Assembly (NCBI GenBank): GCA_016808115.1
Contig: JAEQBH010000033.1
Location: forward strand, 1 to 64,000
Direction of reading: 5' to 3'
Origin: Tetrastigma voinierianum
Lineage: Eukaryota > Streptophyta > Magnoliopsida > Vitales > Vitaceae
DNA length: 64,000 bases
Part shown: in pieces, positions 25,800 through 36,993 of the stretch
How positions within the stretch are numbered: position 1 is the first letter of the stretch
Layout of the letters: each line of letters opens with the position of its first letter
Position numbers and translations under genes: made by a program
The notes under the pieces: generated by a model
The model's input: the letters and a program-made list of their open reading frames with translations, nothing else
What the model was told of the DNA's origin: nothing
Database searches by the model: none

Positions 25800-27060
25800 T
25801 CTCTCAACTGTGTCGCTTGATTGTTCAATCGGGGGTGGCTTGCTATCGATATTCGCTTTGTCTCATTCATAAAGGTAGTGTGTGAGGTGAGCATCCTGCA
25901 AGGGCTGTTCAAGTCCATTCTTCTTCTTTTTCTCAAAGAAGTGGTTCATTAACTCCTGGTCGATGGCATAGCTGTCTCTTGATTATTATTCTCCATCCAT
26001 ACCCTCGGATTGTTCCGATTGTTCTCATTCTGATTATTACGCTGCCTCAGCCTCTGACTTTGGGATCTCGAGCACCGTTTCTGCATACCGCCCTCGCCGG
26101 GCCGTGATCCACTCGACAACCTCGACTAATGCATCGGGCCCGCCATCGCTTCGCTTCGACCGCATTCTCAGGTTATCGCGGCCGTTTCGCGTAATTCACA
26201 ACTCCCATGGGTCAAGGTCTCGTATGGCATTTGCCGCATTTTGCCGCCTAGTCAATCGCTGGTCACCGGTGGTAACACATTCACCAGGATTATCGGTGAC
26301 TCGCCACGGGCACCCATCGCTTTCCCCGGAGTAGCCTTCTGTGCCATCGATCGGGTATCGGGTCGCACGATCTTCTAAGACCATACGCCGGGTCTCAGGG
26401 TTTTCTTCATCAATGCTCCTCCAAATTTGGCGATCAATCATTGTTCTGCCAGCTTCTTAATATAGGCTGTGTGGACTTGCATCCATTTGGTCAGATGTGG
26501 TGTGGGCACTTCCGCACTGTGAAACTGGCCCCATGCTCACACGCGTCCCTCCCCTTCAAGTTGTCCAAACGTGATGATTTCTTGCACCGCCAGTAAATTT
26601 TCACTGGGTGGGAAGAACTTGGTCAGAAATTTTCGCACCAAATCATTCCATGTAGTAATGGAACTGTGGTCACCGGTTAGCCGCTATTTCAGTCTCTATC
26701 CCCAAGTGAAGTGGAACAACCGTAACCCGAGAGCTTCTTCTCGCAACTCCGTTGTATTTGATAGTATCGCAAACCCGCAGCTAGCCTAAATGCATGTTCG
26801 GTTCTCACGGGTAGTCCATGGAACAAGATGTTCGGGCCATCCATCATGGATCACCAATTCGAAATTGTTTGCTTGAATCTGGTCACCCCGATTGCCGTCT
26901 CGAACAACGGGGCTGCGGTGGGCAATAATCATCTTAATAAAGAAAAGGACTATCCGGCTGTATCAATGGCCTGGTGTCAGACTTCCAGATTCCACCCGCC
27001 TCTCTCGCGGGCCCAAACCGTCTTCAATGCCAAGATTTTGTTCTTCTCTGTTTTCCTATG
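25800..27060 (-). pseudogene. Athila-like gag, minus copy
   Basis: Retrotransposon gag (structural particle protein). Readable pieces on the minus strand include NFELVIHDGWPEH near 26850, HYYMEWFGAKISDQ near 26660, and RSIDEENPETRRMVLEDRA near 26400, which parallels RSIDEENHV in the plus copy near 53275. A run QDINSKPPPI-like region and ITLRSGK-type linker would be expected around 25850 but is poorly preserved. Frames change many times. The start is not determined. Confidence 0.7.
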
Positions 27061-27303
27061 ACTATTGATTTCTAACTGCTCCGCTCTCTCGTTTCTCACA
27101 CTCAGCAAAAGTGTCTTTCTCTGCTCGGATCAAACATGTGTTGCTATTTTGATCCTGTATGTCGCATGTGTACTCATCGAAACCCAGGCACGCAATAACA
27201 CACGAGCCAACAAAACCAAATTACCAAAGATTGAAAAACTTCAACAAAAAGAAAATTTCGTGAGTACTATCTAATTGCTTAATTCTATATCAATCTAAAC
27301 CTA

Positions 27304-27321
27304 TCCAAGCAATCCGGGCCA
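27304..27321 (-). other. Degenerate tRNA-Asp-type primer binding site
   Basis: Minus strand TGGCCCGGATTGCTTGGA, eight bases inside the 5' LTR end, resembles the Athila-type primer site TGGCGCCGTTGCCGGGGA with several changes. The equivalent in the plus copy (52360-52377) is closer to that pattern. Confidence 0.5.
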
Positions 27322-27329
27322 AAAAATCT

Positions 27330-28578
27330 CGACAGGCGAATGCGTGTATAAAATATACGCCTATACGCGCAAGTGCACGGTCCCTGCGAAAATAAAGGTA
27401 ATTGCGGGTACATATATCGATCCACAGGACAGTGTATCGACTACAAATGGTCCCGCTTTTCGAGCATTATCCGAAAGATGACTCTAGAGAGAATCTTCAA
27501 ATATAAAGATTACCTAAACTATCGATTCAATCAGTGATACTCAAGCCTGTGGTTATATCTCCCTCCCCGTCACGCTCAATGGATTAATCTTCTAAATACG
27601 TTATTATTCAAGATATTTACAATATGTCAATGGCGAGGTGATCTTTCTACGAGGTATCCTCTCTCGGTGTATATCCGCCTATCTCGCCAATAGAATCTGC
27701 ATATCTCTATCCCACCAAGATTCGAAATGCATTAATGTCCTAACCCTTAATCGCCACCTTCAGGTTCCTGAATATCCTGACACTCGAATCAACTAAGTCT
27801 ACTTACCCAGATCCTCGAATACCCTAATATCTCTCGAATCCTGATTCTGTTGTAATTATGCCAATGTTACGACATCAACATACGTATTAAATCAGTATAG
27901 GAATAGTTACAAAACATATCAGAAATAACCATTTAATATGTTTAAACTTAATCCATGAACATATGACAAGGTTCAATGATAAACCCTTAGAAATGCATCT
28001 AGAACATCATGAATGAAAAGAAGAAAATAAAAAGTTTAGTAGTAAAAACATCGCTATCATTCTCCTATCCGAAAAATATCTGAACAATGAAAGGGCACAA
28101 CCGCACTTCCTCGGTCCGTGTCACCCGCTCCGGAATTCCATGCTCTTTGTTCGCACGCTTTCCGATCTCCTTTTTCTCTCGAATCATTCGTGACTTTTAA
28201 ATGATAAAGCGCATCTCGAGGCGTACGTGGCGACGTGGGCGACGTACATGGCACGCATGACGGGCGACGCATGACGTACGAATTTGATGCACGGCACGCG
28301 GGCGACGCGGCGACGCATGGACGCGGGCGACGCACATGACGCGCCACGCGGGCGACGCCGGGGACGTTAGACGCCGCGACGTGATGTGTACTGCACGCTT
28401 CCTGTCTGCATTTGCTCCAAATCGCCTTCCCGCCGGCCGCTCTTCGCCCCAATGCTCCTGCATTCACAACAGACATCAAATCAGTATTCTAGTCACAAAA
28501 ACTATAAAATTACTCTAAAATAAACAGGAAAATGGAAGACTGACGCGAGTATAATATGAGTGTTTTAGGCACTCATCA
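27330..28578 (-). repeat. Athila-like 5' LTR
   Basis: Right-hand LTR, about 1249 bp, ending ACTCATCA next to the CTTAG duplication. It contains TAAAATATACGC and CGCAAGTGCA near the internal edge and a CpG-dense block (28215-28385) with repeated GGGCGACGC and ACGCCGCGACG. Confidence 0.9.
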
Positions 28579-28583
28579 CTTAG
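28579..28583. repeat. Target site duplication CTTAG, right
   Basis: Perfect copy of 19926-19930. The interrupted chromovirus LTR resumes immediately after it. Confidence 0.9.
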
Positions 28584-28826
28584 CAATATAATTTCTGGAA
28601 AAAAAAAATACAAATTTAACTTATTTTATACCCTAAACATATCATTAAACCCATTAGTAGCTTAATTCTGGTATTATAATCACCATGTAAATTCTAACTT
28701 TAAAAACCTCTATTTTTATCACTTAAAACCAATAAAATATTGAATAAATAAAATAAAAATTTATTATAGCAGAAAATGTTATAAAGTAAAATAATAAAAC
28801 GTAAAGGCTATTTTTGGGACATTACA
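28584..28826 (-). mobile_element. Chromovirus 5' LTR, terminal part
   Basis: Continuation of 17557-19925 beyond the Athila-like insertion. TTATACCCTAAACATATCA matches TATACCCTAAACATGTTA at 12949-12966 in the other minus LTR. Ends GGGACATTACA, the TGTAAT start of the LTR on the minus strand, at 28826. Confidence 0.7.
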
Positions 28827-29303
28827 GAAAGTTTCAATCAAGACACGAGAGACTCATTTCAGCCCGTTGTTACTTCTCGACCCTCTTTTGATTCAAGTGT
28901 TGAACATAGTAGTAGACCTAGTTTTGCTAGTACTTCTACCACAGGTTATGATGGCTCAAGAGGAGGGGGGATCTATGATGGCAGTTATACTGGAAATTAT
29001 GATGGGGATATTGCAGATCGACAACAAAGTCAATATCCATTGAGTCCATTCACTGTTAAAGATGATTTTATACATGCTACACAAGATGAAAACCATGGGT
29101 CTAAGAGAGTTGGTCCAAGTATTGGAGCCATTGGAAAGTCATATAGAGGTCGACAACGAAGGATGACACAACACAATAATGATTCATTTTTGGCTAGTTT
29201 TGAGTCCATGAGCATTAACACTCAATGCAGTGATTCGTCCAATGACGATAACATTTTTCTTCCTAACACAATAAGTTATGGCCAGTCTTCTTTAAATCCT
29301 TAA
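28827..29303 (+). pseudogene. C-terminal end of a hAT-like transposase gene
   Basis: An open frame of about 158 codons runs from the LTR edge to a stop at about 29303. It is serine, tyrosine and aspartate rich: TSRPSFDSSVEHSSRPSFAS, then YDGSYTGNYDGD, SQYPLSPFTVKDDF, GPSIGAIGKSYRGR and FLASFESMSINTQ. I associate this low-complexity tail with the C-terminus of plant hAT-superfamily transposase-like proteins, but the hAT dimerisation domain itself is not present because the chromovirus LTR cuts the frame at 28826. The frame is intact for its whole length, unlike most coding remnants here, so it may be a relatively recent truncation. Confidence 0.5.
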
Positions 29304-30276
29304 GCTTTCCATTGATAAAGAATATGAAATAATAAATTATCCTCATGCTAAACAAATATCATTCCACATTCCATATCAAATGCAACAAGGATTTTAAACG
29401 AGCATGTGGGTGAATCTCAAATTTCCTATCCATGAAAAGGTTGTGGGTACAAGTCAAGACATTTATGCATGACATGTTCTATCCTATAATCAATATTATC
29501 GGAACACCATGTCGTGGTATGAGTATTAGCTTCTCCAAGATGGAATTCCTTAATCAAATGTTGCAATGGAGCTATATTGATCTTCATTTTGGTTTTAAAA
29601 GCTCATCGCAATGTAATCTCAGTATGTATATTTGATTATTAATGTCATTTTTACAATTTTATAAAGTATTTTCATGAATTTCAAAGTATTTTTGTTAATT
29701 TATGATATTTCGATACTCATGTAAAAATATCCGATATATCGCGAAAAATCCAAGTATCACATATATCTGCCAAACCGATATTTCTAACCTCGATGAGACT
29801 TATATTTTGTTTTAAAATTGTACAAACATCTAATCTTTTACCTCCCAAGTTGCACTATGTAATGAGGGCACTTGGTTAATAAAGGGCCCAAACAAAGTGA
29901 TAAGCAGCTTGGTTGTCAAAGTTCTCATGAGCAGCTTGGTTTTTGTACGAGAGTAGGTAAATTTTTGTCTCTGGTGGGACTTAAACCTAGAAAATCTCAC
30001 AAACTCTCATCAATCTTAACACTGAGCCTGGACTCAAGGGTACTAGTCATCAAATCATATACTTTATGATGTTTTGTGGCTTAATTCTTCCCATAACAAC
30101 TTCTCTTCCCCACCTGCATTTTATGAAGAAAGAGAACAAAAAAAAAAGTGATTCTGTTCTGGTTAAATATGTTGCCTTTTCCTTTAAATTTTAACAGCAA
30201 AAGATCTATCAAATCTTCAGTTTTATGGAATTCCAATGAGAGATAAATTAAATGCTTTACTTTTTGTCTCTGTCAG
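29304..30276. other. Noncoding stretch, nothing recognised
   Basis: AT-rich. A 67-codon frame at 29432-29635 has no family I recognise. The last part would be the intron 5' of the exon at 30277, ending TTTGTCTCTGTCAG, a good polypyrimidine acceptor. Confidence 0.4.
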
Positions 30277-30448
30277 TCAATTGCATGTATTGGGAGAAAA
30301 GATTCCCTCCATTGTTGACGACTAAGCAGCTTCAAGATTTAATGAGGAAGGGAAGCCCACTTCTTGGAATTTCAGATATAACTTGTGATATAGGAGGTTC
30401 ATTGGAGTTTGTTAATCAAACCACATCAATTGACTCACCTTTATTCAG
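30277..30448 (+). pseudogene. Orphan exon of lysine-ketoglutarate reductase/saccharopine dehydrogenase
   Basis: The exon reads VNCMYWEKRFPPLLTTKQLQ, then DLMRKGSPLLGISDITCD and IGGSLEFVNQTTSIDSPLFR. This is a highly conserved part of the plant bifunctional LKR/SDH enzyme, near the end of the LKR half, which condenses lysine with 2-oxoglutarate in lysine catabolism. The exon is bounded by a consensus acceptor (CTCTGTCAG) and donor (GTAATA), and its 57 codons are uninterrupted. No preceding or following LKR/SDH exon was recognised within 1-2 kb on either side. It is therefore an isolated gene fragment, or an exon of a gene with very long introns. Gene identity is from memory of the family. Confidence 0.75.
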
Positions 30449-31844
30449 GTAATATATTGGTGAGAAAAAAATCATCTCATTTTCTTATACATCATATTTT
30501 TGCTGTTATTTTCTTGTTGTATGCTCTTTTTGAGTTTACCTTAAACTAGGACATGCCGATAATCAAGTATAGGTCGTCATTTGAATGATTATAATCCTTG
30601 CTGATTTAAATGTATTTATGTGTCAAATTACGCTAAATAGATTTGTAGTTTATTTGTTTTTTCAGCTCAAAATATGTTAGTATATCCTGTTCAGTGATCA
30701 TTTTTGTATAATTTGTCCCCCTTAATTTTTTGGGTTATTGAAACCAATTAAAATAATGGAGAAAAGAGAGTTATCAGTAAAAAAACAACGATAGTGAATG
30801 CAGGTATAGTAGCATTTTGCTGATGAGATTCTATGGGTGTTTCTATAGAAAGAAAAGGAGGATGACGAGGAATGAAAACAAAGTATGATTGTGCACACCC
30901 CCTGTTCTAGTTAGATTGGTAGCGACAGTTATATTTAGGTGGTAAAGAATTACCCTATAGGATAGAAAGAGAACCAAAAAAGACCATAGTAAGTTCTAAA
31001 TCAATATGGGGATTGAATTTTTGTCTTGAACTCCCCTTTATGTTGGAGAGAGTATCTATTAGGTTCTGATTACCTGAAAAAGGAGCCAATCCACTGCAAG
31101 TACATAATGGCCCTCCAACTTGCTAATAATCTCTTCTAATTAAGCTTTAGGCTACCTTTGGATGAGGATATGACTATCTGATGTCAGGATGGGGCGCCTT
31201 TACCCCATTTGAAGTTGTTTGAACAAAGTTATGTGTTATTATTGTGATTACTTTTCTTTTATCAGAACACAAGTTCATAGAATGTTGAGCTCAATGTAGC
31301 AACCTTTTTACACCATGTGTTTGTTCTGGTTATGCTATAAAAGTGGTAAAACAATTGCAAGTAAGTAGATGTTCAATCCTTAGGCCTGCCCAATCTGAAT
31401 ATGGCAATGCCTCAAATGGAAAGTGATCCTGTTTTGTGAATTCATCATTATCCTGATAGGTGGACATTAACATATCTCAACACCTTCTGAGAAGCCTTGA
31501 GATGTTTTGCCTAAGATGAGTGCATGCTTTAAGAATGAAATTCATTGCATACAAGGGGTTTATGATATATATAGAACAAATAGATTGGTATAACCACGTT
31601 GCATGCATCTATTTCAGGAACTAAACCCCTGAAACTCTACAAACTTAGAAGTGATACTCAACCAGTTCTGGAAGCAGCATTCTATTCATAAAATTTACGT
31701 TGTGAAATTAAGTCTCCAATTATTAACTAGGGTTTGTTGCTAGTTTTCTTTTTATAGACCTTTTCATGTATAGGTGTCGTATTGTTATTTGTTTTCTGTC
31801 TCAGGTGTTAGTGGGATCATCGAGCAGTTGTTCTTTTTGTCCTG
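30449..31844. other. Noncoding stretch, nothing recognised
   Basis: AT-rich sequence following the orphan exon. I looked for the next conserved LKR/SDH exon (YDP...DMEGNG...DILPTEFA) and did not find it. Confidence 0.4.
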
Positions 31845-32335
31845 GATGTGAGTCTGGACCGATTTGGAAGATGAATGATTTGTATTTTAGGCAAATCATC
31901 CATGTGTCGAACACCGTTTGGTGGTGTGTGAATCCATTTAACTTATGCTTAAGGACGTCTATTTCAAGTAGGGCGCAATGGACACCAGGAAACAGCTAGT
32001 CTTGGTATGGACCTAGGTATAGCAAACTTCATTTTAATGGAATCGGGCATTATACACTTGACTCCTATGTACTGAACTTGGGCGGAGTTCATTTGGTTAA
32101 TTCCAGGTGTGTCCCATGAGACGAAGCTGGACAAATCGAACCTTGGAGTGCGGTATGACTTGCTACGCAAGTTGATTCTATAAGTGTTAATTGGACTCTC
32201 CTTAAGGAATCATCATATGCCCGAATCTGACCCATAAGTAACGGGTGTTATTATCACCCTAGTTCGTTCCGAATATGTGCTTCACTCTATTTTATCTGTG
32301 ACGGGCTCGGGGCTATCTTGCCCACTCCATATAGG
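31845..32335 (+). repeat. Dispersed ~490-bp repeat, copy 1
   Basis: Direct repeat of 45548-46050. Shared landmarks in order: AAATCATCCAT, ACCGTTTGGTGG, CACCAGGAAACAGCTAG, TATAGCAAACTTCATTTTA, TTCCAGGTGTGTC, GGATCATCATATGCCCGAATC and TTCCGAATATGTGC. On the minus strand both copies retain a similar short frame with CIMPDSIKMKFAIP and LAVSWC. The element class is not recognised. Confidence 0.75.
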
Positions 32336-32529
32336 AACGTCAAAGATAAAAGCATTAGAAAGTCCATTTCATTTCTTTGTTACTACTATATATTATATTG
32401 ATAACAACCAATTAAAATGTGAGATATTACACTAAATTAAAATCTCATAACAATGTAAGTAATATAAACCACACAGGAAGTAGCAAATTAATGGTCCATA
32501 GAGGAGTGGATATTTATCTCGTTCCATCT
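32336..32529. other. Downstream flank of the pectinesterase
   Basis: AT-rich, 3' of the minus-strand gene. No clear polyadenylation arrangement can be singled out. Confidence 0.3.
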
Positions 32530-34393
32530 CTATCTACTTTGATCATTCATTTCTAGTAATTTATTTACCTGGCAAATTATATTAGAAGATGGATCAATAT
32601 TAAATACCACTTCACTGTATGGGAAGGATGTTGAGTCTAGCCATTCATCACCTGGAAATAACTCAGGGACAGTAAAATTATAGGCATCTGTACCATCCAT
32701 CACATGGAGCATAATTCTTCCCAAGTAACCCGATTCTCCGTGGAAGAACCAGGTCCGTCATTCTCATACTCTCCATAATATAAAGTGTCTAAGCCTTCAT
32801 TCCCATTCCATTCCTTCCATCCAGATGGATCAATGAAGTTACCAATGTAGGATTCGAGATAAACTGTACGAGAGTAGACCCTCCATGGCCTCCCCAGGTA
32901 GCTTTTGACGGTGCTAGAATTGGAATCCAAGTCATCAGTAGCCAGAATAGAACACCAATGATTCCAGTGTTCTCATCAGGGTTGTCCCTGGATTGTGCCG
33001 TTACTGCAATGAATTGGCCGGCCATTGGCATTCTGCTACACCGTTGCAGGCCTGGAAAACAACAGCTGCATTTCCGAATATGAAATCAATGGTTCCAAAT
33101 ATGTAGCACTCTCTGAAGAATTGTCTGGAAGGAATGAGCAGCACAAATGTGGTCCCGGAAACTGAGAAGGCAATGTACACCGCCGCTAAGTCTGCATTTA
33201 TTCGAAGGGCAATTCCGCTTCGGTGCTTCTCCGGCTCCCAAATTGTTCTCGAAGGTTATGTCACGGGCTAGAAATCCCTCCCCAGAGACGGCTGATGTTG
33301 AATTAGAATTTTAAAAATCAGAATCAGATAAAACAGGAGAAAATCCCACAGCCATTGATGATAAAGAAAGGTCATGTTCAGAACATGCATGGATTGATAT
33401 CAACGAAAAAAAAAAAAAAAGGGAAAGAGATCTGTAATGAGGAATTGAACATTACCGACAGTGGCAGATCTGAAAGGAGTCCAGCCATCCACCACACTTC
33501 TGTTACCAGTAATGAAGGTGACATCCCTCCCATCTCCGAGCAGAACAATATTGGTCTTCTGACTTGGAATATCAACATTTTCTTCATAAACTCCTTCCCT
33601 GATGTAAATAATTATTCTGTCAGAACTGCCATTGGGAGCAAAATTTATGGCTTCAGTGATGGTGGTGAAGTTCCCGGTTCCGTCGGCAGCCACGGTAAGC
33701 ACCTCACTGTCGTACACGCCCGCCGGAGCCTGCAATATCCGGCGGGAACCCATGACGGGGCACTCAAAAGGCGGCGGCGATTGGCGGGGCCTTCTTGTGG
33801 GGTCGACTTAGACAGAACGGAAAGACAATTACTCACATGCTTGTAAGCGGCAACAATGGAGTTCACTAACGCCGGCTTGGAAGGACCGGCGGCGGAATCC
33901 AGGCCTTCTAAACATGTAACCTTGTTGGTGAGGGCTGCACTGAGAAAAGCTCTGGCATCTATCAGTTTCTGGGAATCCCCAGAACGGATTAGAGAAGTGG
34001 ATCTCTGCAAAGAAGAGAGAGTGATTTGCTGGAGTTCCCTGCAGTCCTGGATGGTTCCTCTCTGCTTTTCGATGACGCCGGAATGCTGTCCGGCGGCGGA
34101 CAGCTGGACGGAGAGGTTCCTGGCTTCTGATATTGCATTCTGAGGGATTCTAGAGGAAAGCGTTGTTAGGATTGAAATTGATGGAGATAGAGACGGAAAG
34201 ACGGAGTGGCATGAGGAGAGATTGAAAACAAAACATCTGCAAGGTGTGGAGTTGCAGAAAGATGTGACAGATTTGAGAGAAGCATTAGAGTCGTTGAGAG
34301 CAGAGGACCCTGAGAAGAAGAAGAAGAAGAAGATTGGGAAATGATGGTAGAATATGGCAATGATGAGGAAGCCATAAGAGCAGGACCCACCAT
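32530..34393 (-). pseudogene. Pectin methylesterase with N-terminal inhibitor domain, broken
   Basis: Type-I plant pectinesterase: a secreted, cell-wall enzyme that removes methyl esters from homogalacturonan, with a PMEI pro-region. Exon 1 (34393-33456) has possible starts MVGPALMAS (34393) or MASSSLPYS (34375). A frame change near 34370 is needed to enter the hydrophobic stretch LIIAIFYHHFPIF and the PMEI domain (TSFCNSTPCRCF; TIQDCREL; NKVTCLEGLDSA; SNCLSVLSK). After an RRRLLS processing-type site comes the catalytic start LTVAADGTGNFTTITEAI and GVYEEN. Intron 33455-33292 (GT/AG). Exon 2 has at least four frame shifts. DFIFG (catalytic Asp) and YLGRPW (Arg) survive, but QAVALR reads RSGIALR, and GYQDTL (Gln and Asp) is lost. 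It is probably inactive if the sequence is accurate. Confidence 0.85.
33292..33455 (-). other. Pectinesterase intron
   Basis: 164 bp with GTAATG donor and CAACATCAG acceptor on the minus strand. Joining gives ATV-AVSGEGFLARDITFEN, the expected family sequence, in a phase-1 split codon. Confidence 0.85.
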
Positions 34394-34420
34394 GGAATTG
34401 GTGATAATTGTAAGGAGATT

Positions 34421-34435
34421 AAAGTATATATAGTG
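34421..34435 (-). promoter_or_regulatory. TATA box of the pectinesterase gene
   Basis: Minus strand CACTATATATACTTT lies about 30-40 bp upstream of the first ATG (34393) and 50 bp upstream of the second (34375). The short distance suggests a brief leader. Confidence 0.5.
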
Positions 34436-36390
34436 ATAAGTTTCCATGGAATTTAGTAGTTTGGATGTTGAGGCACAGCAAGGCGAGGTGGGAAGAAGCC
34501 ATTCAAGAAATTTATTTATTTATTTATTTGTTAACCTTTTCTCACTATCACTTCAAACAAGATTCAGTAACGGGTGGAAATTAAATAAGTCGGCATGCTG
34601 TAGAAAACAATGCCACAATAATAAAATAAGAAAACACCTAGTTGAAAACCCTTGCTGGAGGGAATAAGTTTTCTTCAGAATTACAAAGTGCAGTGGAAAA
34701 TATAATAAACGTTTTTGTCATAAATTTGTAGCCAGATCTAACCTCAACCAGCCATTAATATTCCTATCTATATAATTATGTTACCCATGTATGAAACTCA
34801 TAACCACTGATCACCATGATTAGAAACATTAGTTTTGAAGGGAGAAATATTCTCTAACTCCCATTTTTCTTAAATATATAAATATATATTTATCTTTATT
34901 GTATTTTTGCATATGACGAAGAAGTTGGTGGCTCAGGGCAGGTAGTGGGCCAGTGAAAACTTGAGAGTTGAGAGACAAAGGAATATCACAATATTGTTGA
35001 ATACCACAAGTTCCTAGGTGAAAAATGATTTTCATGGTAACCAAACAAACAGCAACAACTCTCTAAGAGAAGATATTATTAGACCTACTAAAATTTGATA
35101 CCATCCATGAACCTGACATGTTTTTTGTGTGTTTGAGCCGAATTTGTGATAACCTACATAACTTATTTAATAAATGCATTATATATATACGCATTGCTAA
35201 CTCACGCGACACTCAAATCGATTCAATCAATTTCGCCATTATTACGTAAATTAATTTCGACCTGCATTTAACCCGCTTAACGTTGCTATTTACGTTAAAT
35301 ATCACGCAGCTTAATTATAATTCATATTATTTAAACGATTAAATTAATAAATACATTACTTATCATATCATGTTATATATTCATTTATTAATTTAATCGC
35401 TGCCAGATTTGTTAATTTTAAACTATTCATTATTCGTAGCGCATATGATTGGCGTCGACACGATCCGAACAAAACACGTCGACACAAATCACCACCTCTA
35501 TGTATTATTGGAGGCGGAAATGCGGATAGACGAGAGTGGTGTGAAGCGAAAGTAAAGGAGATGAATATGGAGGAGATTGGAGGGTAGCGTAAATGACAAA
35601 TTAATTAAGGACTCAATTGCGCTAGTTGCATGCCGAAAGGCGATTCACCTCTCCCATGCATTTCATATTGAATATCATAAAGTATTATATACATATTTTT
35701 CTAAAATACTAATTTAATATATCTTTAAAAATAATTTGGCACTTAAATTTATAATTACGATTACGCTTTAACTCAATCTTAACCGTAATAAAAACTATAA
35801 TTTTAACTTTCTAAAAAATTAAATCATAGTCAAAGAATCACAGCTTCAATTTAAAAAAAAAAAATTAAAACCATAATTATCAAGTATGATTTTGATGACC
35901 ATACACTAATTTAAAAACGTATTATATTAATATTAAAAAAAAAGCATTATTTTGGAACAAAACTCCAGCATATGACTTGTGGCATTCCAATTTTCTCTTC
36001 CATGTGACCGGAAACGTGCTCTTTCGGCGTCAACCCTGCTTTGATGTTTGATGTTTGATGTTAAAACTTAAATCCAAAATCCAATGGTTTTTTTCCGCAT
36101 TCTTTTTTTGTTTTATTTGTTTGTTCTTGTCATTTAATAATGCTCTACTATCAGAAATTTTTTTTTTTTTTTTGTAAAGCGATGAGGTGTTCTTAATGGA
36201 TTCATGTAAATACATAGATATTTTTGGCGATATCATATATTTAAATTAATCCCTATTCGAGCCTGACCAACACAATATCAAGTAAACTCTACCATATAAC
36301 ATAATCGCTGCTCCTTAATTCGAACTCAGACTTACCAATTGTTAGATATTTAGCGTGCCTTGCCAACATCCCCATTTTATTTTCTTTAGA
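34436..36390. other. Pectinesterase upstream region, no gene recognised
   Basis: AT-rich. Contains (TTTA)n near 34511 and a homopolymer T run near 36158. A segment 35140-35500 with ACCCGCTTAACG and GTCGACACGATCCG looks repeat-like but could not be classified. Confidence 0.35.
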
Positions 36391-36830
36391 GGAATCTTGT
36401 GTTTTTCTACGGGAATAGAAAAATATTAGTAAAATTGAAAATAAGATTGACTTTTACATTGTTTAAGTTAGTGTTATAAAAAATAATTAAGAATATGATA
36501 AAATACCCCTCAATTACCCTTTTTCTACTTCTTTTGCATTTTAGTAATCTATTTTCTTCTTTACTATATATGTGCATAATCCCATATTTGTAAGAAACAA
36601 TATTTATATCATATCAAATTGATAATTGACATATAATTAAATTAGTAATTATCTTATGTAATATTAAAACAATATATTTTAAATTTAAAACTAAATAGGT
36701 TAAATTATTTATCGTATATATATATAAAGTTAGGTTTTGAATATTTGTCTTACACAAGTTTGCCTATTATAAAACAATATATTTTATTTACAACGAAATG
36801 AGTTAAATTATTTAATTATTTACCAAATAT
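36391..36830 (+). repeat. Long inverted repeat, left arm
   Basis: Pairs with 44818-45173 in inverted orientation. Matching landmarks in order (right arm reverse-complemented): GGAATCTTG, AATATTAG(T/C)AAAATTGAAAA, GACTTTTACAT, ACCCCTCAA, TTTTGCATTTTA, AACAATATTTATAT, TAATTATCTTA, and AACAATATATTTTATTT followed by ACAATGAAAT-type sequence. It could be the terminal arm of a Mutator-like element or one of two independently inserted MITE-like copies. Confidence 0.65.
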
Positions 36831-36831
36831 T

Positions 36832-36932
<101 letters not shown>

Positions 36933-36993
36933 TTAAATTATAAAAATATAATGATGACAAAAAATTAACCTGTAAATACTCTCAGCAAAGACA

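Larger units (their letters stand above)
19931..28578 (-). mobile_element. Complete Athila-like non-autonomous LTR retrotransposon
   Basis: An 8.65-kb element in minus orientation with direct LTRs at 19931-21035 and 27330-28578, terminal TG...CA, and a perfect 5-bp target duplication CTTAG. In its own direction: 5' LTR, degenerate tRNA-Asp primer site (27304-27321), gag (about 27060-25800), protease region (25260-24700), CpG-dense block (24320-23965), Athila ORF1-like region (23960-22300), noncoding 3' part, polypurine tract (21053-21036), 3' LTR. No reverse transcriptase, RNase H or integrase was recognised. It inserted into a chromovirus LTR. The element at 51113-59775 has the same architecture. 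Confidence 0.9.

Noticed and set aside
28057..28479. 140-codon arginine-rich minus-strand frame
   Set aside because: Entirely within the 5' LTR and its CpG-dense block. Composition explains the lack of stops.
33355..34143. Plus-strand frames opposite the pectinesterase
   Set aside because: They are antisense shadows of the recognised PMEI and catalytic coding sequence.
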